Positions 25,148 to 36,430 of a stretch of 64,000 nucleotides of DNA are shown here, piece by piece. The position numbers and the translations under genes are program-made. Numbering within the stretch: the first letter of the stretch is position 1; every line of letters starts with the position of its first letter. This stretch comes from Delphinus delphis (lineage: Eukaryota; Chordata; Mammalia; Artiodactyla; Delphinidae). The DNA lies in contig NC_082683.1 of the NCBI RefSeq assembly GCF_949987515.2, positions 102,163,918-102,227,917 of the forward strand. Reading direction: 5' to 3'. Below the pieces are notes generated by a model, which searched no databases, was not told the origin of the DNA, and worked only from the letters and a program-made list of their open reading frames with translations.

Positions 25148-25957
25148 GTCTAGGGAAACTTAAATCTAGTCTGTGAACTTGATTCAAGACATGACTGTGA
25201 AATGACATGGACCCCGGATGCCATCACCTTGCAGAAAGCTTCCTCTTCAACATTCCCTGTGAGAGTGACAAATCAGTCTCGGAAATTTCCTTTTGGTGAA
25301 GGCTGATATAGAAACTGATGGGGCTTCAAGAACCTCTACTCTGAAATTTACAGCCTAGTCAACATCCTCTGGGACTTGAGGAGGGGTTTCTTGACACCAG
25401 GAAAGAACAGGCTGGGATGAGGTTACCAGTTCTCCAGGGCATATGGGTTCCTTTCTGGAGACTGAGGAAGGCTCAGGAAGGCAACACAGGTAATACCAGG
25501 TCATTTTACCCACTCCATGTCACCTGACTCAACAAATGCTCCTTCCTACCTGGGACCTCCTTCTGGGCTATAAGTCATGAAAATTATGACCATGGCAGTC
25601 AAGAGTAAGAGGTTTTTTTGCAAAATCTGGCTTGAGACCAGAAATATAACTATATGTTGAGGTGGGCCACAGATATGAGGCTGTGGAACAGTCCTAAGTA
25701 TATTCGTCTGTGTTCCCACTCCTGTACAGCTCTCTATGGCCCAAGGATTCATTCCACCTCAAGATAATGCAGAATCTTGGGGAACCTGACACACTCAGCA
25801 ACCCCAGACAACAAGTACAACAAAAAAGGTTCTGTTTCTTTCGAAACAGCTAAGATTTCAAACTTTGTTTTCATCTTCAAATTAATCATTTTCTGGCCTT
25901 TGAAAAACCCATTCCAGTTTGAAAACTTATTATTTTTAAAAAAGAAAGTATACGTAC

Positions 25958-26029
25958 ATTTTAAAAACAGCAAACCACCTATTAGTGCTGGCAGTATGGC
26001 GAAAAGCACAAACCTGTGCCTTGTCTTGT
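25958..26029 (-). CDS. CD58: CD58 exon 4: stalk and transmembrane helix
   Basis: A poly-pyrimidine tract on the minus strand ends TTTTTTTTTTCAG at 26030 and is followed by codons continuing the exon-3 frame: D213, then KTRHRF and the hydrophobic run VLFAILPALIGGLLFL ending in Lys236. Human has HSRHRY followed by ALIPIPLAVITTCIVLYMN, so the RHR-aromatic start of the helix and its position match well. The helix is about 17 residues flanked by Arg and Lys. The most human-like donor is AAAAT|GTACGT (exon of 72 bases, ending in phase 1). A second candidate donor four bases further on, GTAC|GTATAC, would give 76 bases. The human exon ends five bases later and, as I recall it, in phase 0, so the frame into the tail differs. 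If the donor is ignored the frame stays open to about 25749. Confidence 0.85.
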
Positions 26030-26085
26030 CTGAAAAAAAAAAGAAAGAAAGAAATACAATTAGCTGGAACTGACCAAAACAGAGA

Positions 26086-26734
26086 TACAGTTGATCCTCT
26101 TTATTTGTAGATTCCGTATTTGCAATTTATCCACTTGCTAAAATTTATTTGTACTCCCCAAACCAATACCTGCAGCGCTTTCACGGTCATGCGCTGACAT
26201 GGGCCACAGAATGGTGAAACCTGTGTTGCCTGATGTACACATTCCCAAGCTGAGGTTCAAGGCAATGCTCTGCCCTTGTGTTTTAGCCCTTGTACTGTAG
26301 ACATGTGCCCTATTTGTGGTCTATTTAGTGCCATGTGTTTCACATTTTTGTACTTTTTTGTTGTCTAGTTCACTGTCTAAAACGGCCCCCAAGCACAGTG
26401 CTGAAATGCTGTCTCGTGTTCCCAAGCATAAGAAGGCTGTGTGTGCCTTACAGAGAAAACACACGTGTTAGATAAGCTTCACTTAGGCATCAGTTGTGGT
26501 GCTGTGAATTCACTGTTCATGCAGCAAGCACATATATTAAATAAGGTGTCTTTAAACAGAAGCACACATAAAGCAAGGTTCTGTATTGATTCCTTGCCAA
26601 AAATGTTGTGACCGGAGGCTTGCAGGAACCTAAACCTCTATCTCCCCTGGGAGCAATGGTTCACTATGCACTAATTCTGTGTTTACAGTGACAGTAAAAC
26701 ATAACTATCGTGAATAAAGAGAATCGACTGTGTT
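26086..26734 (+). mobile_element. Tigger (pogo-like) DNA transposon
   Basis: Terminal inverted repeats CAGTTGATCCTCTTTATTT and GAATAAAGAGAATCGACTG bound about 650 bases. The interior 'cccaagcataagaaggctgt' to 'acatatattaaataagg' is a decayed piece of the transposase N-terminal helix-turn-helix coding region. Confidence 0.78.
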
Positions 26735-27439
26735 TCTAAATAAACGTATATGCACAAGGTTGATACATATCTGGCCCAGTGCTGTTTATTAAAAGCAGCA
26801 GATAGTCCACTATTCAGCCATCCTGTCCTGCCAGTGGGAGCACAGCTTGGTATCGTGTGCTTGGCAGGGCAATGTGGCAGCCATGCATTGCAAGACTGAG
26901 AAACGTTCATCATACAGCCGCTGACACTGTGCTAAATGATGTGCCTACAGGCTCACCAAATCATTGCGACAACGTTGGATTGGCGCTCTAACCTCTCAGT
27001 GCCTCAGTTTCCTCTTGGGGATCACTATAAATGGAACTGATGAATATGCCTCCTAGGGTAATTGTGAGCATTCATTGAGTCAATACACTTAAGAACAGCC
27101 ATTAGCTCTTGCCATGAACCTATTGAGTTGATGCTATTGGAATCCCTACTAACGTCCTTTGATCCTGCAATTCCATGTCTAAGATATTAACCTACAGAAA
27201 CTATCAGTTATGTGCCCCTCTCCTCCCTCCAAAAAAAGGCACAAAGATATTTACCACAGTCTTACAATATCAAAAAGCTGAAACAACCGAAGTGTCCACA
27301 ATAGAAAAGAATGATGTGTGTTCATGAGGTGGACTCTATCCACCTACTAAAACTCTAAGGGCAGAATACTGAGCATATGGCAAAGAAATCACCACACATT
27401 GCTAAGCGAGAGGGTGGGGTCACTCACAGCAGGTACAGC

Positions 27440-27505
27440 CTGGAGGAGAGAGAGGGGAGAGGAGGAGAGAGGAGGGGAGGGGAGGGACGGGGAGAGAGAA
27501 AACGA
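27440..27505. repeat. GA-rich low-complexity tract
   Basis: A purine run of GGAGAGAG / GGGGAGGG type, about 65 bases. Confidence 0.9.
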
Positions 27506-27954
27506 AAGAATGCATGAGAGTATGAACACACACCCTTTCCTCTTAGTAGGAACACAGGTGGGTTAGAGCAAATAGGCAATAATCCATTGGTTTGATTTGA
27601 GAGGCCCCTGGCCAGAAACCGCTAGTTGCTCCCCATACCCATTCTCCCCTCTTTAATAAAAGAATTCAGATTTTCAGCTGGGCATACCACCACTCCCCTA
27701 AAAGATTAGTTTCTCAGCCTTTCTTGTAGCAAGGTTTAACCATGTGGCAAGTTTGGGGCCGTGAGATGCAAGAAGGGTTGTGTGGTATTTCTCAAAAGTC
27801 TCCCTGAAAGGGGTAAGACACACCATCTTCCCCTCCCTGGGTCCCACTGCCTGAGATAGCAGGGAAGGTGCAGGAGCTGGACCACACAACTGCATAAAGT
27901 AGCAATGTGCCCAGGGCTGCCTACCTCCAATTATTATTATTTTTTTTTTTTAGT

Positions 27955-28268
27955 TGAGAAAAGTTCATCATTTATCCTTTTAAAAAAAAATTGGAGTATA
28001 GGTGATTTACAATGTTGTGTTAGTTTCAGGTATACAGCACAGTGATATACCTGATATATTTTACCTTTTCTGTAAGATGTTATGGAGAAACCCGAAAAAA
28101 CTTTTTGGCCAACCATATACATATATACACATATATATACACACACACATATATATATATTCTTTTTCAGATTCTTTTCCATTATAGGTTATTACAAGAT
28201 ACTGAATATAGTTCCCTGTGCTATACAGTAGGTCCTTGTTTATCTATTTTATATATAGTAGTGTGTAT
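27955..28268 (-). mobile_element. L1 3' end fragment
   Basis: It contains 'ttggagtataggtgatttac' and 'tgtgctatacagtaggtcct', hallmarks of artiodactyl L1 3' ends read in reverse. It continues for a few bases after the nested SINE. Confidence 0.75.
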
Positions 28269-28269
28269 C

Positions 28270-28485
28270 TTTTTTTTTTTTTTTTTTTTTTTTGCGGTAC
28301 GCGGGCCTCTCACTGCTGTGGCCTCTCCCGTTGCGGAGCACAGGCTCCGGACGCGCAGGTTCAGCGGCCATGGCTCACGGGCCCAGCCGCTCCGCGGCAC
28401 GTGGGATCCTCCCGGACCGGGGCACGAACCCGTGTCCCCTGCATCGGCAGGTGGACTCTCAACCACTGTGCCACCAGGGAAGCCC
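28270..28485 (-). mobile_element. CHR SINE, short cetacean type, nested in L1
   Basis: Near-consensus short element with a long poly(T). Perfect target duplication AGTGTGTATCTTTT on both sides. Confidence 0.93.
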
Positions 28486-28829
28486 AATAGTGTGTATCTT
28501 TTAATCCCAAACTCATAATTTATCCCTCCCTCCCCAATGTTTTTTTTTAGCATGAAAGAAGTAATCTACATTTTTAAGTCACTGATATTTAAAAAAAAAT
28601 TTTTAAACAGCTGAATCTAACACTACTTGATACAGTCCCTTCCAAAATCCTTTCTCCTACGGGATGATGCCAGATGCCGTCATCGCTTTGGGACAGCAGA
28701 GATTTAGGGGAGATGAAACAACAAGGATACAAGTTCTTAATGACGTTCTTCCTCCTTGACCTGGCCGGTGCACTGACAGCTGCTCGCTCTCTCCTCACTC
28801 GGCTTTGGAGATACCAAGTTCTTGGGGTT

Positions 28830-29360
28830 TTCTGCCTTCCTCCCTAGTGATCCTTTTCAGTCTCCTTTGCTGGATCCTCTGCCCTTAACAGCCCCTACAT
28901 GTGGGAGTCCTCAGGACTCAGTCTCAGCACCCCTCTCGGACGACTGCTTCCTCCACAGAATCTCTTCTAGTCCCAAGGCTTTAAATGCCTCCTGTACTCT
29001 GATTATGCCCAAATCTCCATCTCCAGCCCTAACCACTCACGAGAGACCTAGACTCATAAATCAGAGGACTGTATTTGACGTCTCCATTTGAAATCTAACA
29101 GGAATCTCAAACAACATGTCCCAAACCAAACTCTATTTCTTCCACACACCTGCTGTTCCCCTGCTTTCCAGTCCAATAGCAACACAATTCATTCCGTTGC
29201 TTGTGCCAGAAATCTAGGGGTCATCTGAGTATTTCTTTTTAGACACCTTTCTTCCACTCAAACCATTAGAAAATCCTGTTTCTATTTTCCAAACGTAGCC
29301 TAATCGGAACCACTTCTCCCAACTCTACTAGTCCAAGACACCATCTTCTCTCGCTTAGAC
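28830..29360 (+). mobile_element. L2-like fragment
   Basis: The order of motifs (caggactcagtctcagcacc, ccaaatctccatctccagcc, ccaagacaccatcttctctc) fits the internal part of L2 and related old LINEs. Confidence 0.5.
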
Positions 29361-30149
29361 CGAGAGTTTCCAAATTAGGCACATAACCCCAGGGAGAACA
29401 TAAGATGAGCAATGAGGTGCAAAAAAAATTAGAACCTCTATCTGTTTTTACGGCTTATGTCATTCTTTAAGTTTTTTAGATTTTGTATATGTTTTAAAAT
29501 TGTACGAGTTATATTCATTTTGTAGTACATTGTGGTAGAAGCATCTGCTGTTCCCCGATAAGCAATCTCTCCTTTTCACTCTGGGAGGAGAACCCCTGTG
29601 TTTTAACTGAGCACATGGCCAGCAAAAGATGGCACTTCTCAGCGCCCCTCAGCTAGATGTGGCCATGAACTCAGACTGGCCAAGGGGGTGTGAATGGAAG
29701 TGACGCATGCCACACTTGATCTTTAAAGGGGAGGACCAGGCTCCATCCCTCTCCTTCTCCCCTCCCACTTGCTATGGAGCAATTAGAGGTGCGAGCCCCT
29801 GTTTGACTCCAGAGAACACAATTTTTAAGCTATAAGCATTTCAGTATGTATTTCCGAAAGGTAAGGATTCTTTGTAAAACATAACCATGGCATCGTCAGA
29901 CTTAAAAAATTGTGTTCAACATCATCAAACATGGAATCACTGTTTAAATTGCTCCTGTTTTTTACTCTTTTCTGTTTGAATCAAGACCTAATAAGGTCCA
30001 CACATTGCAATTAATTAATATGTTTCTTAAATTTCCTTAAACTTTAAGTCCCCCCATCACCTCTCTTTTTACTCCCCTTATAATTTATTTATTGAAGAAA
30101 CTTGATCTTCAGTCCTACAAAATCTTCCACAGTCTGTACTTTCATTTAA

Positions 30150-30340
30150 CATTGAAGCCAGACGGCCTGATTTCAAAACCAGGCTCTACCACTTACTGGC
30201 TATTGATCTTGGACAAGCAACTTAAACTCCCAACTATGTCTTGGTTTCTCCTCATGAAATAAGGATAATTACTAGATTGCGTGGGGATGGAATTAATTAA
30301 CATATGTATTAGAATGGTACTTGACACAGAAAGTACTAAA
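30150..30340 (+). mobile_element. MIR
   Basis: 'aaaaccaggctctaccactt' and 'gatcttggacaagcaactta' are the MIR core. Confidence 0.75.
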
Positions 30341-30526
30341 AAGTATTAGCTTTATATCTGTAATAGAGTGTCTGTGAAAACTGTAACTCAATTTAAGTTT
30401 CAAATTTATGAAATGTATGTTAGTTACTGCATCCGTGGTATGAAATTCATGAACCACTACTTGTATGTAGGTCCATGAACCCCACTTGTATATAGGATCT
30501 CTACCATGACACACGTAGTCACTTAC

Positions 30527-30796
30527 CACTTGGGACACAGGTTGACAAAATGACTGATGTTGTCCTTCTGAATAATGGATTGCTAATGATACACTGAATT
30601 TCCTGTGAAAGATCACCTTCCTCCGTAACATACGCTTCAGATGGTTTTGAGCCACTCTGACACTGTATTGTTGAAGGACAGTCCCAGGAGTACTGTATGA
30701 GTTCTAGATGGGTGTTGTAATCTTCCAGGATCATGCACTGGAGTGTAATGTTCCCATCAGTCAATGTGCAAGACAGTGTTGGTGATGGAAGAGACT
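30527..30796 (-). CDS. CD58: CD58 exon 3: membrane-proximal C2-type Ig domain
   Basis: The 270-base exon encodes residues 124-212, with split codons at both ends. The acceptor is an uninterrupted T/C tract ending TTTCCCCAG, and the donor is AAGTG|GTAAGT. It opens SLPSPTLSC, as human opens SLPSPTLTC, and keeps DGNITLQCMI, YSWDCP, EIQCIISNPLF and STCVPS. Cysteines at 132, 143, 162, 168, 191 and 209 correspond to the human domain-2 cysteines and would form its disulfides. One N-glycosylation sequon is present (N138). The exon ends in phase 1. A CHR SINE lies about 80 bases upstream of the acceptor on the transcribed strand (30878-31189), leaving the polypyrimidine tract intact. Confidence 0.95.
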
Positions 30797-30877
30797 CTGG
30801 GGAAAAAAAAAGTAATGTTTAGTACAGAAAAGAGTAATATTTAGACTCCTCATCTGCAAATTCAGAAAGAGCTTCCA

Positions 30878-31189
30878 GGGACTTCCCTGGTGGTACAGTG
30901 GTTAAGAATCTACCTGCCAATGCAGGGGACGCGGGTTCAATCCCTGGTCCGGGAAGATCCCACATGCCACGGAGCAACTGAGCCCGTGTGCCACAACTAC
31001 TGAGCCTGCACGCCACAACTACTGAAGCCCACACCCTAGAGCCTGTGGTCTGCAATAAGCGAAGCCACTGCAATGAGAAGCCCGTGCACCACAATGAAGA
31101 CTAGACCCCGCTTGCTACAACTAGAGAAAGCCCACACGCAGCAACAAAGACCCAACACAGCCAAAAATTTAAAAAAAAAAAAAAAGAAA
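30878..31189 (+). mobile_element. CHR SINE, long type, just upstream of CD58 exon 3
   Basis: Full-length, antisense to CD58. Target duplication AGAAAGAGCT(T/C)CCA at 30864-30877 and 31190-31203. Confidence 0.92.
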
Positions 31190-32589
31190 AGAAAGAGCTC
31201 CCAACTTCCTTATGAGCTTGAAAAGACGAGCAGTCTACCCCCTTGAGCACCAAGGGGAGAGAATTCTCTCTTCTTCTGGGTCAGATCTATCTGCTCAAAT
31301 TCAGCATAGATACAGGCCCCAAATCCCTTATCCTCAATTCTGAAATCCAAAGAGTTCCGAAAGCCAAAAGATTTTTCACAAATATTTATGACCATGTTTT
31401 ACTAAAAATATTTCCATGCTTGAGTAAGCGGCTCTCCGTAACTAAGTGAAGTGCTTCTTAACACACACAGAGGAAACAGTTTACATCTATTGCCTTTCTA
31501 AAATCTGAAGAAGGCTGAATTCCAAAGCACACCTGACTCAAAGGATTTTGCAAAAGGTTCTGAGGAGCTGTACTGTGGGCTGGCCCCGCTCTGAGGTAGA
31601 GGAGGGCACGGCACTTGTCACAGCCCTGTCGGTCTAGAGGCCTCACCCCCAGGTTTATTCTGGAAGCACCTCCTGCTGGCTAAGGCAGCTGGAGTTGCAA
31701 GGATGGATAAGACAGAAGTCATGACACGCCATTATCACCCTCTAAATTTAACCTCAAAGCCCATCGGCTCACCCCATTAGTCAGTGGTTTATTAATTCAT
31801 ATACCTTCTTGCATCTCTCCTTTCCACCAAAAACTAATCACAAGAGATTTGAGAAACATGTAAAAATATATGGAATATACAAAAATTGGTCATGGTAGCA
31901 TTTGGATAATAAAATTTCAATACCTTGCAAACATCTACTAAAAAGCGAATTAAAGTTCATCAAGATGATGCGATACTATGCTGTCATTTAAAATATTTTC
32001 TAAGACAAAGGAACACAAGCCCCACTTGATAATCTAAAAAATAAATATGTTCAACTCATCTTGCCTCCCTCTTCTCCTCCTGACTTCTTTCTGGCTCAGT
32101 TAAATAACACACCCAGCCTGTCTTGTTAGACCTGAGTCACACACGACTTCGCTTTCTGCTTGGCGTTTCCTCAAGTTTTAGGTTTAATCTAGCTCACATA
32201 ATTCATTACATGCCGCCTTCAAGTTGTGTTCTTTAGTTAAAAGAACTCTAAGACATACACACACACGAGTGTGTATTCACTGCAGACTACCTGCTATCAG
32301 TAAGCAGGGTGACGAGTGGTGAGTCGTGGCAGAGGCAGGCACCAACGAAGCTTGGTTTCAAGGGAAAATGGATAAGGAAGGTGAGGGGACACTTGGAAGG
32401 CCCAGAAGCCATGATTCATGATTTGGCCAAGAACAGGTCCTGAGCAGAAATGACTGCTGAACCCAGTGCTCAAGTAGCAACTTGGAGCCTCTTCTAATAA
32501 TCACTTCAGAATCCCATGGTCTACTGGAAAAACCACCACAGATAATCCTAAGCAGGATCATTCAAAATCACATTTGTACTCAGTCTTAA

Positions 32590-32860
32590 AAGAAAGGAAA
32601 TTCAGACACATGCTACAACATGGATGGACCTTGAAGATGTTATGCTAAGTGAAATAAGGCAGTCACGAAAGAATAAATCTTACACGATTCCACTGATAGG
32701 AGGTTCTTAACAGTAGCCAGATTCTTAGAGACAGAAAATAGAATGATAGTTGCCAGGGAACTGGGGGAGGAGGGAATGGGGAGTTCGCGTTTAATGGGTA
32801 CAGAGTTTCAGTTTGGAAGATGAAAAGTTCACCTGTTCTGTTACAGATTCTAGTTTATTG
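32590..32860 (+). mobile_element. L1 3' end fragment
   Basis: 'acatggatggaccttgaaga' and 'gctaagtgaaataaggcagt' are L1 3' motifs. Confidence 0.72.
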
Positions 32861-32864
32861 ATCT

Positions 32865-32936
32865 AGTTCAGCCAATGTCCCGCTACCCATGATGGGACCT
32901 AGTTCAGCCGAAGTCTCGCTGCCCATGACGGGACTT
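32865..32936. repeat. 36-bp tandem duplication
   Basis: Two copies begin at 32865 and 32901 (agttcagcc...). They differ at about five positions. Each contains the near-palindrome CCCATGA(T/C)GGG. Confidence 0.88.
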
Positions 32937-33544
32937 ACCACAGCTATAATCTAACAAATGTTAGTTACATCTGTGCCTTAAGCAACTGGCAAGAAATGTG
33001 CCTACTTCAGCCCTAAGACAACTTAGTCGATTTATAATTAATGAGTTCAGCTCACTATTCTGTAAGAAATGAGAATTTCTTATACATATCTGATGACATT
33101 TCTATATTTCCATAAACTTTAATAAAAAGTCATATGCCAGTCCAGACCTTTTAAGGATAGAGCAGTTAATTGTACTTATATGAACATTACCAGCCTCCAT
33201 GCAATAAAGGTTATAAGAGGATGGGCAAGGACTATTAAACGCTGATGGTGGAAATTTTTAAGGGGACTTTGAGGGAAGGAGGAAAGCCAGATGTTCACTT
33301 ACACAGAAGGACGTAGATGCTCTGAACCTAGAGGTACCAGGAAATCCCCCTGTCTAAAATATCCTTTCTGAAAGGGTCTGGTGTCTCCGGAAGATTACTG
33401 AGTCTTATTAGTTTAGTCTTAACACACCATCATGGAAGTATGACTTCCTCATTTCTAAAAACAAAAGTATGACTAATCGTTTTGACATTCACGTATGTAT
33501 TTTTATAAGCAAAATCTAAATCTTATTAACTCTTTCTTGGAAGT

Positions 33545-33885
33545 GTCTTCTGATTCTTTCCTTTCCAAACATCTACTACTAACACCTCTATCTACCTGGA
33601 TGATCACAGTAGCTTCCAACCTGGCGTCTCCTTTTCCTAATCCACCATAAATACCTCCCATCTGATTAATCTTCCAGAAATATATTTCATCAAGGCACTT
33701 CTCTGCTCCAGTATCAGATACAGTGGCTCTCCACTCCCACAGGCTAAAACCCAGATTCCCAAACCAGAACTTGAAGTCAACACATTAACGGCCAATATCA
33801 CTCAGTGCCTCCTGATTGAAACTTGCCTCCCCTGCACCTTGCTCCTCTGCAGGCCTTTGCTGAGCTTCCTAGGGACGATCCAGTT
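33545..33885 (+). mobile_element. L2 fragment
   Basis: 'tctctgctccagtatcagat', 'caggctaaaacccagattcc' and 'tgctcctctgcaggcctttg' match L2. Confidence 0.6.
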
Positions 33886-34599
33886 AGTCTCACTACCAAA
33901 ATCAAGCACCTTTGTTGAGTTACCATGGAATTTTTACAATTAAATTATTTAAAAATTATTACTTTTAAACATTTCATCAAGTTTTAAAAAGAGAAACTTA
34001 AATGTTTCGAATTCAGTTTTACAAACTCTATACAGGGGCTCGTAAAATGCATTCTATTCTAATTTAAATTCTGAATCAATCTTTTTGTTTGCTTGCCCTA
34101 CAACTGCCAAATCTCCAGCTTGCAGCTTTTAAGGATTTTTGCTTCTTCAAAGGCATTGCTTGATCCTTCTAACAGGATGCCTGCATACCTTAACAAGCTT
34201 CACTTATCTAAAAGGAGTTCATCATCTCCTGGACAAACCAGTCACCCAGTCTGAGAGCCCCCCCCCCATTACTCTAAATTGTGCATTCCACCTCCCAATC
34301 ATCCTGATCAATTGCTTCCATGTCTGCTGAGTGCCCATTACCTATTCAAATCCTTTGCTGGGCTCTGGGGGTACAACGGTGAACAACAGAGAAATTCTCT
34401 CTCCCTCCCACTGTCTCCGATACTGGGTAGCTGAACCGGTGAGGGACAGCTATTCACCCAGCTATATCCTGTTCCACTGAGACCACATCAAACAGCTCAG
34501 ACTTGAACTGCTATATTGCACTCTGCCTCTTCTCCATCCCCTGGAAACCATCTTACAGAGTTTTGCCACCAGTTGGATCTTCCTAAAACACCCTTTAAC

Positions 34600-36430
34600 A
34601 TAGAGGAAGTAGGCCTAGAACTATACCCACATCTTGGATAAAACAAGTGAAACTGTGACGCCAGAGAGGGGACAGATGGGTACAGGTTGAGCTGTGCTGG
34701 GTGGCGGCACAGAAAAGGCAGCTATGAGGCAAAAGCATTACTAGGACATCTGAGAAAAGCAAGGGGAGGTCACAGGGGCCAGATCTCATATAGCCTTGTA
34801 GGCCACTGTAAAGACTTTAGCTGTATCTCAGAGTCAGATGGGGCCACTAGAAAGTTCTAAGCAGAGGAGTGATGTGATCTGACTTCTGTTTTAAGAAGAC
34901 CACTCTGGCTTCTGTGTTTAAAATTAAACTGTAGAGGGGCAAGGGTGGAAGCTGGGAGACCCATTAGCAGGCTATTGCAATCCTCCAGGTGAGAATGAAG
35001 CAGTCCTGGATCAGACCAGAGGACATGATGAGAGGTGGTCAGATTCTGGTTATATTTTGAAGGCAGAACCAACAAAATTTTCTGGTGGAGTGAACATGGT
35101 GTTCAAGAGAACGAGAGGTGTCAAGGATGATACCAAGGTTTCAGCTTGAGCAACTGCAAGGCTGGAGCTGCCATTAACCGAGAGGGGGAAGGTTTGGGGA
35201 GGAACAGGTTTTGAGGGAAAGGTCATGAGCTCACTTCTGGACATGTGAGATTTGAGAGGCCACTTAGATATCTGAGTGGAGACAGAGTAGGCAGTCAGAT
35301 AAACACCTAAGGAGCTCAGTGGAGGTCTGGGCTAGAGCTCTAAATCTATGCACTATCAGCACTGAATGCTATTTAAAGCCCTGACATGTGATAAGCCCAC
35401 CCACCTGGGTGTGAATGCAGGCAGAGAAGGGAAGAGGTCCAAGGCTTAAGCCTTGAAGTCGCCAATGTTAAGAGGTTGGGGGAGGGACTTCCCTGGTGGT
35501 GCAGTGGTTAGCAGTCTGCCTGCCAATGCAGGGGACACGGAACTGAGCCCGTGCGTCACAACTATGGAGCCTGCGCTCTAGAGCCCGCATGCCACAACTA
35601 CTGAGCCCGTGTGCTGCAACTACTGAAGCCCGTGTGCCTAGAGTCTGTGCTCCACAACATGAGAAGCCACCGCAATGAGAAGCCCACGCACCGCAAGGAA
35701 GAGTAGACCCTGCTCGCCGCAACTAGAGGAAGCCCGCACGCAGCAACGAAGACCCAACGCGGCCAAAAATAAATTAAAAAAAAAAGAGGTTGGGGGATGC
35801 AAGGGGATAAGGGAACGAACCAACAAAGGAAACTGAGAAGGAACTGTTAGTGACTTAAAAGGAAACTAGAGTCGGGTGGTGCCCGGATGCTAAGGTGAAG
35901 ATGTTTCACAGAGGAGGGAGTGGTTAGCTATTTCAAAAACTTCTGAGAGAAAGATGTGGATGGAGAATGAGTCACTGGATTTATACATGAGGAAGTCATG
36001 AGGAGTTTGGGTACAGCAGTGGGGATGAAAGCCTGTCTGGAGTAGCTTAAAAGTGAATAGGAGAAAGGGGGTATGTAGACAGCTCTTCCAGTAGATTCTC
36101 TATAAACTGAAGGCAGAAAAGTGGGTGGTAGGTGGAGGAGTAGAGGGGCCAGAAGAGGGCTTGCAATGATGGTACAGATAATCGCTTATTTGTATGCTGA
36201 TGGGAATGAGTCATTATCTCGTGGAGGAAATTACTGTAAGGAGAGAGTGGGTAGAATTACAGAAGTGACATCCCTGAGTATAATGAGAGGAGGTGGGATC
36301 CAGGGCACAAGTAGAGGGTTTGGCTCCAGATGAGAACTCAGCAAGCTGAAAGTAAGAACTGCCGAACAGGAATGGTAGAGAACAGGGGATACAGGGTCAG
36401 GCACAGGTAAGCAGATAGGCTAGTGGTGAG
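34600..36430 (-). mobile_element. L2-like sequence, antisense, split by a SINE
   Basis: 'gagtgatgtgatctgacttc', 'gcaggctattgcaatcctcc' and 'ggctggagctgccattaacc' are reversed L2-type motifs. It continues past the SINE at 35484-35784. Confidence 0.6.
35484..35784 (+). mobile_element. CHR SINE, long type, internal deletion
   Basis: The B-box segment between 'gcaggggacacgg' and 'aactgagcccgtg' is missing. Target duplication AGAGGTTGGGGGA at 35471-35483 and 35785-35797. Confidence 0.9.

Larger units (their letters stand above)
18131..25957 (-). other. CD58: CD58 intron between exon 4 and last exon
   Basis: The interval is 7.8 kb long and contains CHR SINEs, an L2 copy, MIRs and two hAT-type transposons. 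The human gene has a short exon encoding a basic cytoplasmic tail in this interval. I looked for its equivalent on the minus strand and found none. 18143-19150 and 20300-21280 hold no feature I recognise; the second is unusually C-rich. 25150-25957 is also unassigned apart from the open frame continuing from exon 4. Confidence 0.7.
26030..30526 (-). other. CD58: CD58 intron 3
   Basis: The 4.5-kb phase-1 intron holds a Tigger copy, a 3' L1 fragment with a nested SINE, an L2-like stretch and a MIR. 26740-27440 and 29360-30150 contain no feature I can name, although 29560-29770 and 27600-27890 have the flavour of old mammalian repeats. Confidence 0.85.

Noticed and set aside
25546..25752. Hydrophobic minus-strand segment (NLLLLTAMVIIFM) first considered as the CD58 membrane exon
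   Set aside because: No acceptor fits the phase-1 entry needed after exon 3. The segment at 25958-26029 has a perfect acceptor, the right phase and the human-like RHR-aromatic start.
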